DNA of 64,000 nt, taken from contig NZ_CP044016.1 in the NCBI RefSeq assembly GCF_004337365.2, forward strand, positions 3,472,001-3,536,000, read 5' to 3'. Every line of letters starts with the position of its first letter. Positions within the stretch are counted from its first letter, which is position 1. The position numbers and the translations under genes are program-made. This stretch comes from Rhizosphaericola mali. Its GTDB lineage: Bacteria; Bacteroidota; Bacteroidia; Chitinophagales; Chitinophagaceae. The notes under the pieces were generated by a model. It did not search any database. It was not told the origin of the DNA and saw only the letters and a list, made by a program, of their open reading frames with translations. Shown one piece after another: positions 56,741 to 64,000 of this stretch.

Positions 56741-56789
56741 ATATAGAAAAGTCCTGTTTTTGCTCATCAAAAACAGGACTTTTCTATAT
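56741..56789 (-). terminator. Terminator after the T9SS cargo gene
   Basis: A long perfect stem: 22-bp arms (56741-56762 / 56768-56789) with a 5-nt loop. It is just downstream of the T9SS gene stop (minus strand) and separates it from the rpoB promoter. Confidence 0.88.
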
Positions 56790-56800
56790 TTGAGAAGCTT

Positions 56801-58939
56801 TTATTTTTTTACAAATTTCAATGATTTAATTTTCGAACCATTTTTATCCAAAATATTTACAAAATAAACTGCATTTGGTAATGCATCTATTCCTATTTGT
56901 ACAGCTGTACCTGTGACTAATTTTTGTAAAATGGCTTTTCCGCCCAATGAATAAATCACAATATTTGTAGCTCCGGTGGGCAGGTTTATAATATTCAATT
57001 CGTTAACTACTGGATTGGGGTAAATAGCGGTTTGGGTATTAGAACTGTAAACATAATTTATTTGAATAATTGTTCCATAATGTGAAGTTCCATCCAAATC
57101 AACCTGATTTAATCTATAATAATTCACTCCAGAAAGTGGAGCTGCATCTATAAATGAATAGGAATGACCACTACCTGTACCATTCGAATAATAACTATTA
57201 ACATTTCCTATATCACTCCAAATAGAACCATCTGCACTTCTTTGAATTTGAAATAGTTTATTATTTATTTCCGCTCCAGTTGTCCATGTAAGGCTAACTT
57301 CTTTATTTACAATTGATGCTGCTAATTCTTGCGTGTAAGAGACTGGCAATGGATAAGGCAAATTGATAGTATACGTTGCATTAGACCTAGATGCAAATCC
57401 AATAGCATCTCTTAAATTATAGGTAAATGAAGTTGAAGTATACCCGCTACCTGTAAATGAAAAATTTAATTTTGTTTTGTCATAATTAGAAATAGAATAA
57501 TTACTTGTTGTAATGGCGGTGCCATTATAGACGAGTTGTCCATTGGAGGGCAAAGAGGTTATTACGACCGTTCGATTACTTGAATTTCCATTCAAAATAG
57601 TCCCAGAAGTGGGATAAATAGATACACCTGTCAACTGAGCCAAATCATTTGTTGTAGAACCAGATGCCACATCAGAAGACATGGTCTTAACCGTATTGGA
57701 ATATGTAGGAGATGCGATGGTATATGTTTTTGTATCCGAAGTTGGGGCATTATGAATACTAAAATTCAAATTAGTACTTGAGGATAAATTACTTGCATTT
57801 ACATTCGCATACCTTTTTGCGTTTGTTGTTGTCCCAATACCTGTAGATCCTACATAAGTACTATCATACCATCCAGAGGTTAATGTTGATTGTGAAACAG
57901 TAGATCCTACGGCAGGAGATGTAGTACTTAAATATAAGGTATAAGCGGCAGTCGATCCAGCGAGAGCAGGCACTCCGGTAAATGAATACGCACCATTACT
58001 TGCAATCGTTGCAACACTTATAACAGTATTGTTTAAAGTTCCAACTACATATTGAGCGCCTGTATTTGATCCTATGCCATTTGCAACATTATCATTCGTA
58101 CTATCGCTGTACACTGTTCCAGAGACCGTATATGTAGGAGTTCCTGTTACGCCAAGAATATTCATTTCTCCTGCATTCGCATTTGTGAATAAAATTGATT
58201 TTATGCTTTTCGTATTTGTTGGCAGTATTTTACTTTCATAAAATTTAACGGTTTGATTCGTAACACCCGATTTTACATTTCCCGTTTCCCCACTTACACT
58301 TGAAGCTCTTATCAATGCACTATATCCACTGATTACACCAAGAGTTGTTGTAGACGAAGTAGGACCACCATTCCAATCTGCTCCAGTTAATGACGTAGTA
58401 GAAGTAGTATTATCCGTATAGGTTATTGTAATATTAACCAAACCGCCGCCATCTCCACCAATGGTCATAATGTACAAATCTTGATACGACTGTGCAGTAG
58501 GAAACGTTAAGGTTCCAGTCGCTCCAGAATGATATAGCCAAAGAGAATTAGTGGTACTGTAAGATTGTAATTTATAATTATGTGCTTCAGAATTCCAAGA
58601 CGAAGCAAATAAGCCACTAGATGGCAAACCTCCAGTTGGTGCTGTGGCACTGGATAAACTGTAATTTGTACTATACAAAATATACCCCCCATACGCTCCA
58701 CTTGTATAATCAAATGGTGATTCAGTATTCGGATTCAACGTATAGCGAGGTACTGAACTGCTATTGTCAGTCACGGAGTAGCTTCCACTCGCGACTATAT
58801 CCTTTGTAAATCCCGTAAGATTGGTAAGTGGAGTATGGTAATACGTTTGTGCAATTACGGTACTATTGCAAAATAATAAACAAAAAAAGAAAAGTATCTT
58901 TCTTAAAGATAAAATGTGTAGATTTCTCAAAATGTCCAT
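56801..58939 (-). CDS. T9SS type A sorting domain-containing secreted protein
   Basis: A 712-residue exported protein. The signal peptide (about residues 1-30, cleavage near VIAQ) precedes a region rich in Ser, Thr and Gly with repeated beta-strand segments. A SprB-like or invasin-like pattern is not clear; the mid part has repeated TYTV/TNAN-type strands. The C-terminal 75 residues carry the type IX secretion targeting domain: an SADGSIWSDIGNV-containing segment, then NPVVNELNIINLP, VIYSLGGKAILQK and VYFVNILDKNGSKIKSLKFV. It is probably moved across the outer membrane by T9SS and fixed on the surface or released. Function unknown. A -7 element is at 58976-58983. Confidence 0.9.
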   Translation of the reverse strand: MDILRNLHILSLRKILFFFCLLFCNSTVIAQTYYHTPLTNLTGFTKDIVASGSYSVTDNSSSVPRYTLNPNTESPFDYTSGAYGGYILYSTNYSLSSATAPTGGLPSSGLFASSWNSEAHNYKLQSYSTTNSLWLYHSGATGTLTFPTAQSYQDLYIMTIGGDGGGLVNITITYTDNTTSTTSLTGADWNGGPTSSTTTLGVISGYSALIRASSVSGETGNVKSGVTNQTVKFYESKILPTNTKSIKSILFTNANAGEMNILGVTGTPTYTVSGTVYSDSTNDNVANGIGSNTGAQYVVGTLNNTVISVATIASNGAYSFTGVPALAGSTAAYTLYLSTTSPAVGSTVSQSTLTSGWYDSTYVGSTGIGTTTNAKRYANVNASNLSSSTNLNFSIHNAPTSDTKTYTIASPTYSNTVKTMSSDVASGSTTNDLAQLTGVSIYPTSGTILNGNSSNRTVVITSLPSNGQLVYNGTAITTSNYSISNYDKTKLNFSFTGSGYTSTSFTYNLRDAIGFASRSNATYTINLPYPLPVSYTQELAASIVNKEVSLTWTTGAEINNKLFQIQRSADGSIWSDIGNVNSYYSNGTGSGHSYSFIDAAPLSGVNYYRLNQVDLDGTSHYGTIIQINYVYSSNTQTAIYPNPVVNELNIINLPTGATNIVIYSLGGKAILQKLVTGTAVQIGIDALPNAVYFVNILDKNGSKIKSLKFVKK

Positions 58940-58975
58940 ACGCTGTTTTAAATTTAGAAGTGTGTCAATAGCCTA

Positions 58976-58983
58976 CAAATTTA
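58976..58983 (-). promoter_or_regulatory. -7 promoter element of the T9SS cargo gene
   Basis: On the minus strand this reads TAAATTTG (TAnnTTTG), 37 nt before the ATG at 58939. Confidence 0.4.
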
Positions 58984-59008
58984 ACATACAAATTTCACAC
59001 ATTAAGAC

Positions 59009-59040
59009 TAGTATCAAAATATTATAATATTTTAATACTA
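59009..59040. repeat. 32-nt near-perfect palindrome
   Basis: TAGTAT-C-AAAATATTA / TAATATTTT-A-ATACTA: a palindrome of 32 nt with only one mismatched pair (C15 with A34 counted from 59001). It lies about 70 nt upstream of the T9SS gene and is not near any gene end, so it is more like an operator or a structured element than a terminator. Confidence 0.5.
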
Positions 59041-59442
59041 AAAAGTACACCAAAATCTATGTGATTATTATTTTAAATAGTCTTCATTAAAAATTAATTT
59101 CTAATTACATATATGCACTTATTCAAATAAAAGACAGAAAACGGATATTAAAGATCAGCATATAATGATTTTTACATTTAAAACGTGCACCTTCTATATT
59201 CAATAGTCGATATAGATTTCATAGTCCAATAAACACCTAGCACAACTTACCAGATAATAGAACAGAAGAAATAAATTTAGAACTGAACATAAGTACAGGG
59301 TTACAATCTAAATACATCCATATTCCAATCATAAAGAAACTTACAAATCATTAACAAACGAATGATAATAAGGCAATTCACAAATTAATATGAAGCATAA
59401 TGATGATTTAAGATGACACAATATCAAAAATTGCAATCATCT

Positions 59443-60783
59443 TCACTTCTTTTGCCTTATCAATAATTTATAAATAATATACCCAAACAAAATCACGCCA
59501 ATTCCAAATTTTCCATATTTCCATCCCGAGCTTATAAAAAGTAACACCCAGACCAATATGGAGAAGATTGCCAATATTGGAAAAGCCGGCATTTTGAAAT
59601 GTAATTCGGGGGTTCTTTTTTTGACACGGAGCATAATCACTCCAATGGCTTGTGGGATAAATTGAATAAATATTCTTGTCACGACAATAAAACTAAAAAC
59701 AGTAGAAGTTTGCTCAAAACAAATACAGAAAATAATCGCAATCCCTCCAAATACCAATAAAACATAGTCCGGAAAATCTTTTGTTGGATGCAGATGCGCA
59801 AATAATTTGAAATGCAAACCTTCCTTCGCCGCAGCATATATGATCCTTGAATAACCCAACATCAATGCAAACAAAGAGGAACAAGCCACAATTACCAAAA
59901 TACCTGTGACAATATAAGCCACATTTTTACCGTATACTTTTTCAAAGAAAATACTGAGCAATGGTGCATTACCATCTTTTATTTCTGAAATCGGAACCGC
60001 TCCAGCAACAAACCACTGCATGGCAATATACAAAATAGCAATGATGCCAATCGAAAGCAAAATACTACGCGGAATATTCTGATGCGGATTTTTAATTTCG
60101 CCGCCAATATGGCAAACATTATAGTATCCCAAAAAGGCATACACCGTTTTGGAGGTATACTGACCAACCATCATCCAAAATGCTATATTGAACCAACTAT
60201 TAAAATGTGGCATTCGCACCGAATTCGCGTCCATCAAGTGACTATCATAAGCAAACGCTCCCGTACCAATCGTCCATAATAACATGAACACCATCACTAC
60301 AGACATCGCCATACCTATTTTTCCAACGGAACTAATTTTTCTATACAACAAACCAACAACAATTGCCACGATGGCAACCATGACGAGCTTGGTTTCCCAA
60401 TATCCCATCGGGACAACATATTTCAAATAGTTCACGAGTCCAAGTGCCGCACTTGTTACTACTAAAGGTAAGTGTAGGGAAGTTTGCATACTATACAAAA
60501 ACGCCATCATCCTTCCTGTTTTACCTTTGTATAGTTTTTGTAAAAAAATAAAACTACCACCTGCTTCTGGCCAAGCGGAGCCTAACTCCGCCCAGATCAT
60601 ACCGTCAGCCAAACTTATAATCGCTCCTATTATCCACGGGATCACACTAAATTTCCCTGGAAATCCTAATAATATAATCGGCAAGGCCGCAAATGGACCA
60701 ATACCCACCATATCAATCATATTCAAAACCGTCGCTTGCCTTAATCCCAACACTCTCTTTAATCCAATCTTCTCACCTTGCAT
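59443..60783 (-). CDS. APC family permease (amino acid transporter)
   Basis: A 446-residue inner-membrane transporter with about 12 hydrophobic helices. The first helix contains the APC signature VLGLRQATVLNMIDMVGIGP (unwound glycine region), and IIGAIISLADGMIWAELGSAWPEAGG is the family's helix 2 sequence. The substrate is not shown; amino acids or amines are typical. It follows the PIG-L-type deacetylase by 11 nt on the same strand, so it is part of that operon and could import or export a product of it. Confidence 0.92.
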   Translation of the reverse strand: MQGEKIGLKRVLGLRQATVLNMIDMVGIGPFAALPIILLGFPGKFSVIPWIIGAIISLADGMIWAELGSAWPEAGGSFIFLQKLYKGKTGRMMAFLYSMQTSLHLPLVVTSAALGLVNYLKYVVPMGYWETKLVMVAIVAIVVGLLYRKISSVGKIGMAMSVVMVFMLLWTIGTGAFAYDSHLMDANSVRMPHFNSWFNIAFWMMVGQYTSKTVYAFLGYYNVCHIGGEIKNPHQNIPRSILLSIGIIAILYIAMQWFVAGAVPISEIKDGNAPLLSIFFEKVYGKNVAYIVTGILVIVACSSLFALMLGYSRIIYAAAKEGLHFKLFAHLHPTKDFPDYVLLVFGGIAIIFCICFEQTSTVFSFIVVTRIFIQFIPQAIGVIMLRVKKRTPELHFKMPAFPILAIFSILVWVLLFISSGWKYGKFGIGVILFGYIIYKLLIRQKK

Positions 60784-60794
60784 TATAGTTTGTT

Positions 60795-63269
60795 TTATTT
60801 ACCCAAAGACAACAAATTGGCCAATAGTCGATACGCTCCAGGTACGCCAGCAGGCAACTCTCTGAACCAATCATATGCAGAATACACAAAATAACCTTTA
60901 CCATACGGAGCAATCAAAATACCTCCTGCGAGATCTTTTTCATTCGGATCATGACAAGCAATGATAGTTTGATATTTTTCATCCCATTGATCAGGAAAAT
61001 AGAGTCCGCGCTCCTGCACCCAGCCATCAAAATCTTTTTCAGTTATTTTATTGGGATAATTTAACGCTTTGTTATCGGGGTTTGTAAAAGTGATTTTTGC
61101 ATTTTCATCCGTTACACGATCATTAGATAGTTGCAACGGATAAGGTCCGATTTTATTTGTCTGCAAACCACGATATACATTGTACTGCGCCACTACATTA
61201 CCTCCATTTTTACAATATTCCAATAGTACATCTTGATAGTGTGCCATTTTGGGTAAAACATTATATGCACGCACGCCAATCATCACTGCATCGAATTGTT
61301 GCAAACTAGCCACCGTCATATCCTTATCTTGTAACAAGGTTACATTATAACCAATCTGTCTCAATCCAGCAGGAACATCATCGCCGGCTCCCATAAGATA
61401 ACCGATGTTTTTACCTTTAATGGAAATATCGATATTGTTCGTTTTGGCGATTGCTGGATACATGTATAGTTGTGTCGGAATATGATCGTATTGAATCTTA
61501 TCCAAACTTAAATTATTTGTATCTCCCTTAGAAACTATAAATGCTTGTATCTCTCCATTTTGAATATTTCCATTTGGAGTGACTGTAAATTCAAGATCTT
61601 TTTCATCGTGTGTTGTTAATTGTGTCGCTATTGTTTGCGGTGTAACAGACCAGCCTTTAGGTACATTTAATCCAACTGTTCCATTGAGCGCATCTTCTTG
61701 TGTAGAGACTTTAACTTTCACCGTTTTAGCTTGTCCATTTGCAAATATATAAGCACTGTTATCCAAATTAACAAAGCCCTTTGGCGCGATCCAAATCGGA
61801 TTATATAGTTCGCCTTTTACAGGATCCACATTTTTATATTGCACCGGAATTGTATAGTCCAATACCAATCCATCTATAGTCAAATGAAGTGTAGTTGAAA
61901 TAGCAGGAAGATTTTCGGGTGAATTCAAATCACTCATATTCGCAACATGATACATCGCATCATCATGTTTTTCTCTCAACCAATATTGGAAAGAGTATGG
62001 CGTATTTTGTGGGATGGGTATCGTATATTGAACAATTTCATTGTTATCTTCTTCTTTGATCCATGCCGTTTTTACGTCATTCGTTCCGTTTATCTTGTAG
62101 TCAATTGCAGTAAAGCGAACTTTTGTATTAGAACGATTCTTTACTTCAGTAACTATTTTCAATTCATCACCTGGTGCTATGGTTTCGTCCGAAGTAGTGG
62201 AAGATAAATACAATCCCAAAACTTGTTGAATAATCGTTTTGACTTCATTCAACTTTTCATTTTTCCAATCAGATTTTTCTAGTGCAGAAATATCTTTATA
62301 GGTTTGAATGAGTCGTGGTAAAATTATAGTTGGATTTTCCAATGAAAAATGTGCTATTAATCCGTTGACATCTTGTTGTACTTTTTCAGAATGAGGAATT
62401 CTACTCCAAGTGGTGTTCACATCTTCAAACAAATCTTTCTTTGCCGTCACACCTAAAGTCGGCTCAAAATATTCCTCAATCGATCCACGGTTTCCTGCAG
62501 ATCCGAATGCTTGACTTTTGTGCATACTACGACTTTCTGCCGCCATTTCACCTATGGATTTTCCCAATGCACTATTGTATTCGCCAATATTGAAATGAAT
62601 TAAATTTTTGGCATATTCATCAAAAACTTTTTTACTAGAAAATCCCCAAGCACTCGTATTCCAAACCAATCGTTTTACTTTCCAAGGTTTTACATATTTT
62701 AATTGTTCGGGAAACATATTGGGATCTCCGGCTGCTTTGAACGCCGCTTCTGCCAATATCGATGACGCACTATGTTGACCATGACCGGCACGTGCATCCT
62801 TAGGAAACCTTGTAATCATTACATCTGGCTGCAGATTTCGAATAATCCAAACCGCATTTGCCAGCAAAGTATCTTTCGGCCATTTAGTAAAAACCTCTTC
62901 TGGGTTTTTAGAAAAGCCAAAGTCATTTGCCGTAGCGAAATATTGATGACCACCATCCAATCGACGCGCCTGCAACAATTCTTGCGTCCTGATAATGCCT
63001 AATTTTTCACGCATTTCTGGTCCGATCAAGTCTTGACCACCATCGCCGCGTGTTAAGGATAAATAGTTGGTATTGTACAGTTTTTGATTGGCATAATAAG
63101 CAATTAACGCTGTATTCTCATCATCTGGATGAGCTGCCATATATAAAACCGTACCTAAAACATTCAGCTTTTTAATTTCCTGATAAATTACCGAAGACGG
63201 CACAGCCATAGGCTTTTGCGCCCATGTAAATAAGGGAAATAATAGTATAAATAAAAATCGTCTACGCAT
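60795..63269 (-). CDS. PIG-L family (GlcNAc-PI de-N-acetylase-like) secreted protein
   Basis: An 824-residue exported protein: signal peptide MRRRFLFILLFPLFTWAQ from the ATG at 63269 (an upstream in-frame start is weaker). The PIG-L domain is N-terminal (about residues 35-260). It starts with MAAHPDDENTALIAYYANQK, the Asp/His zinc motif AHPDDE, followed by LSLTRGDGGQDLIGPEMREK. A second metal His is in GHGQHSASS. The roughly 500-residue remainder looks like beta-sandwich units (CARDB/NEW3-like) and a C-terminal ThuA/GATase-like stretch (DAVMIGVRAYN, NGGNVVAQYNVYRG). It probably removes acyl groups from sugars outside the cell; the substrate is unknown. Operon with the APC permease. Confidence 0.88.
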   Translation of the reverse strand: MRRRFLFILLFPLFTWAQKPMAVPSSVIYQEIKKLNVLGTVLYMAAHPDDENTALIAYYANQKLYNTNYLSLTRGDGGQDLIGPEMREKLGIIRTQELLQARRLDGGHQYFATANDFGFSKNPEEVFTKWPKDTLLANAVWIIRNLQPDVMITRFPKDARAGHGQHSASSILAEAAFKAAGDPNMFPEQLKYVKPWKVKRLVWNTSAWGFSSKKVFDEYAKNLIHFNIGEYNSALGKSIGEMAAESRSMHKSQAFGSAGNRGSIEEYFEPTLGVTAKKDLFEDVNTTWSRIPHSEKVQQDVNGLIAHFSLENPTIILPRLIQTYKDISALEKSDWKNEKLNEVKTIIQQVLGLYLSSTTSDETIAPGDELKIVTEVKNRSNTKVRFTAIDYKINGTNDVKTAWIKEEDNNEIVQYTIPIPQNTPYSFQYWLREKHDDAMYHVANMSDLNSPENLPAISTTLHLTIDGLVLDYTIPVQYKNVDPVKGELYNPIWIAPKGFVNLDNSAYIFANGQAKTVKVKVSTQEDALNGTVGLNVPKGWSVTPQTIATQLTTHDEKDLEFTVTPNGNIQNGEIQAFIVSKGDTNNLSLDKIQYDHIPTQLYMYPAIAKTNNIDISIKGKNIGYLMGAGDDVPAGLRQIGYNVTLLQDKDMTVASLQQFDAVMIGVRAYNVLPKMAHYQDVLLEYCKNGGNVVAQYNVYRGLQTNKIGPYPLQLSNDRVTDENAKITFTNPDNKALNYPNKITEKDFDGWVQERGLYFPDQWDEKYQTIIACHDPNEKDLAGGILIAPYGKGYFVYSAYDWFRELPAGVPGAYRLLANLLSLGK

Positions 63270-63303
63270 GTATTTGATTGAATTGAACAAATGAATTGCC
63301 TAG

Positions 63304-63311
63304 CAAATTTA
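63304..63311 (-). promoter_or_regulatory. -7 promoter element of the PIG-L/APC operon
   Basis: On the minus strand this reads TAAATTTG (TAnnTTTG), about 35 nt before the ATG at 63269, in the 71-nt gap after the peptidase gene. Confidence 0.4.
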
Positions 63312-63340
63312 CATTCTATTCTTTCAAAAAACGCAAGTGG

Positions 63341-64000
63341 TTACAATGCATCAAAGAAGCGCTCTACCAGCAATTGATAATTGCCCCATGCGTCGAAAGG
63401 CAGTGACTTATATGTGTCATTGATATCGTGATAGTTAACACCACCTAAAGTATAGGAGAAAAAACAAGGAACGCCTTTCTTGTAAAACCAATAATGATCA
63501 CTATTGGCAGCGGAACCTCTTACTTTAATATCCGCCAATAAATGTATCGATTTATTAATAGCATCCAAAATGGTAAACTGTTTAGTAAAAATGGTACTGT
63601 TCACAACTTGAATACCAGTTTTACCGGTTCCTGCCATATCAAAATTCCAAAGAAACTTAATTTTCCTTAAATCAAATAAAGGATTTTGGGTAAAATATTC
63701 GGAACCTTTTAAGCCTATTTCCTCTCCCGAAAAAAATAAAAATACCATCGTATACTTTGGAGGATGCAAAGCGTAATGTCGCATCAGCGATAACACAAAA
63801 CCTGTTCCACTCGCATTATCATTGCCTCCAGGAAATAAAGTTCGTTTTCCCATTCTTCCCAAATGATCATAGTGTGCGGAGACGACGATAAACGAATCAG
63901 GCTTTTGCGTACCACGTATATATCCTGCAAGATTTTGCGTAGTATAAGCAGAATCAAATTTTGCAGTAACATCTAACTTTAGAGTTGTGGGAGCTTCTAT
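63341..64000 (-). CDS. M28 family metallopeptidase (partial, 5' end outside the window)
   Basis: The C-terminal 219 residues of a zinc aminopeptidase. The frame stays open to the window edge, so the start is missing. Metal-site motifs are visible: SAHYDHLGR (first His/Asp), GGNDNASGTGFVLSLMRHY (bridging Asp), FFSGEEIGLKGSEYF (Glu-Glu catalytic pair), FLWNFDMAG, and SDHYWFYKKGVPCFFSYTLG (last His). All expected residues of the M28 core are present. Such proteins are normally exported in Bacteroidota. It lies 71 nt before the PIG-L gene. Confidence 0.92.
   Translation of the reverse strand: MEAPTTLKLDVTAKFDSAYTTQNLAGYIRGTQKPDSFIVVSAHYDHLGRMGKRTLFPGGNDNASGTGFVLSLMRHYALHPPKYTMVFLFFSGEEIGLKGSEYFTQNPLFDLRKIKFLWNFDMAGTGKTGIQVVNSTIFTKQFTILDAINKSIHLLADIKVRGSAANSDHYWFYKKGVPCFFSYTLGGVNYHDINDTYKSLPFDAWGNYQLLVERFFDAL

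Larger units (their letters stand above)
58940..59442. other. AT-rich intergenic region, no gene seen
   Basis: About 500 bp without an open frame longer than a few dozen codons in either direction. It holds the likely -7 element of the T9SS gene near 58976-58983 and one near-perfect 32-nt palindrome (59009-59040). No RNA gene, repeat family or phage-like signal is recognisable. Confidence 0.6.

Noticed and set aside
58940-59442. A small RNA or short gene in the long intergenic gap
   Set aside because: No open frame, no conserved RNA element and no terminator-plus-promoter pair could be recognised; the region is simply AT-rich.

Overview
The window looks like a chromosomal segment of an AT-rich Bacteroidota, most likely a Chitinophagaceae-type organism. 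The evidence is: recurrent TAnnTTTG (-7) promoter elements and few Shine-Dalgarno sites; carboxypeptidase-regulatory/beta-barrel outer-membrane receptors; a type IX secretion C-terminal domain; a TPP riboswitch ahead of PnuC/PnuT-like transporters; and ordinary housekeeping genes (purD, mreBCD, mrdA, rodA, adk, recN, argB, dcd, lpxD, guaC, rpoB). I see no tRNA, rRNA, CRISPR array, IS element or phage gene.

Layout. 1-1.6 kb: a metal-related set with a MerC-like membrane protein (partial), a Sco1/SenC copper chaperone and a Fur-family regulator. 1.77-9.1 kb: a tightly packed five-gene cassette, SWIM zinc-finger protein, DUF5691-like protein, MoxR-type AAA+ ATPase, DUF5682-like protein and VWA/MIDAS protein. 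It is bracketed by two look-alike palindromic terminators and is the best candidate for an unusual system. 9.2-12.7 kb: two peptide transporters (OPT and POT) on the minus strand. 12.8-22.3 kb: purD, a secreted TPR-like protein, the rod-shape operon mreBCD-mrdA-rodA, and adk. 22.4-26.4 kb: a secreted protein, a TPP riboswitch with two tandem PnuC/PnuT paralogues, a small membrane protein and recN.

26.5-34.4 kb: a beta-barrel receptor, a nucleotide pyrophosphatase/phosphodiesterase, argB and an argE-like M20 peptidase, a secreted DUF6438-like protein, and a broken orphan exbD split into two frames that lacks the channel aspartate. 34.5-45.1 kb: a double-SWIM SNF2 helicase, a methyltransferase, an M16 peptidase and a second beta-barrel receptor with a Gly/Pro/Met-rich tail. 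45.2-50.2 kb: dcd, a phosphopantetheinyl transferase, lpxD, two tandem DUF2975 membrane proteins with an XRE regulator, and guaC. 50.2-56.7 kb: a TonB-dependent receptor and rpoB. rpoB stands alone with its own promoter and terminator, without rpoC or ribosomal-protein genes. 56.8-64 kb: a T9SS cargo protein, an APC permease in an operon with a PIG-L-type deacetylase, and the end of an M28 peptidase.

Functional themes are cell elongation (mreBCD-mrdA-rodA), nutrient uptake at the outer and inner membranes (receptors, OPT, POT, PnuT, APC), secreted hydrolases, and the AAA+/VWA cassette, whose molecular job is not established by the sequence.
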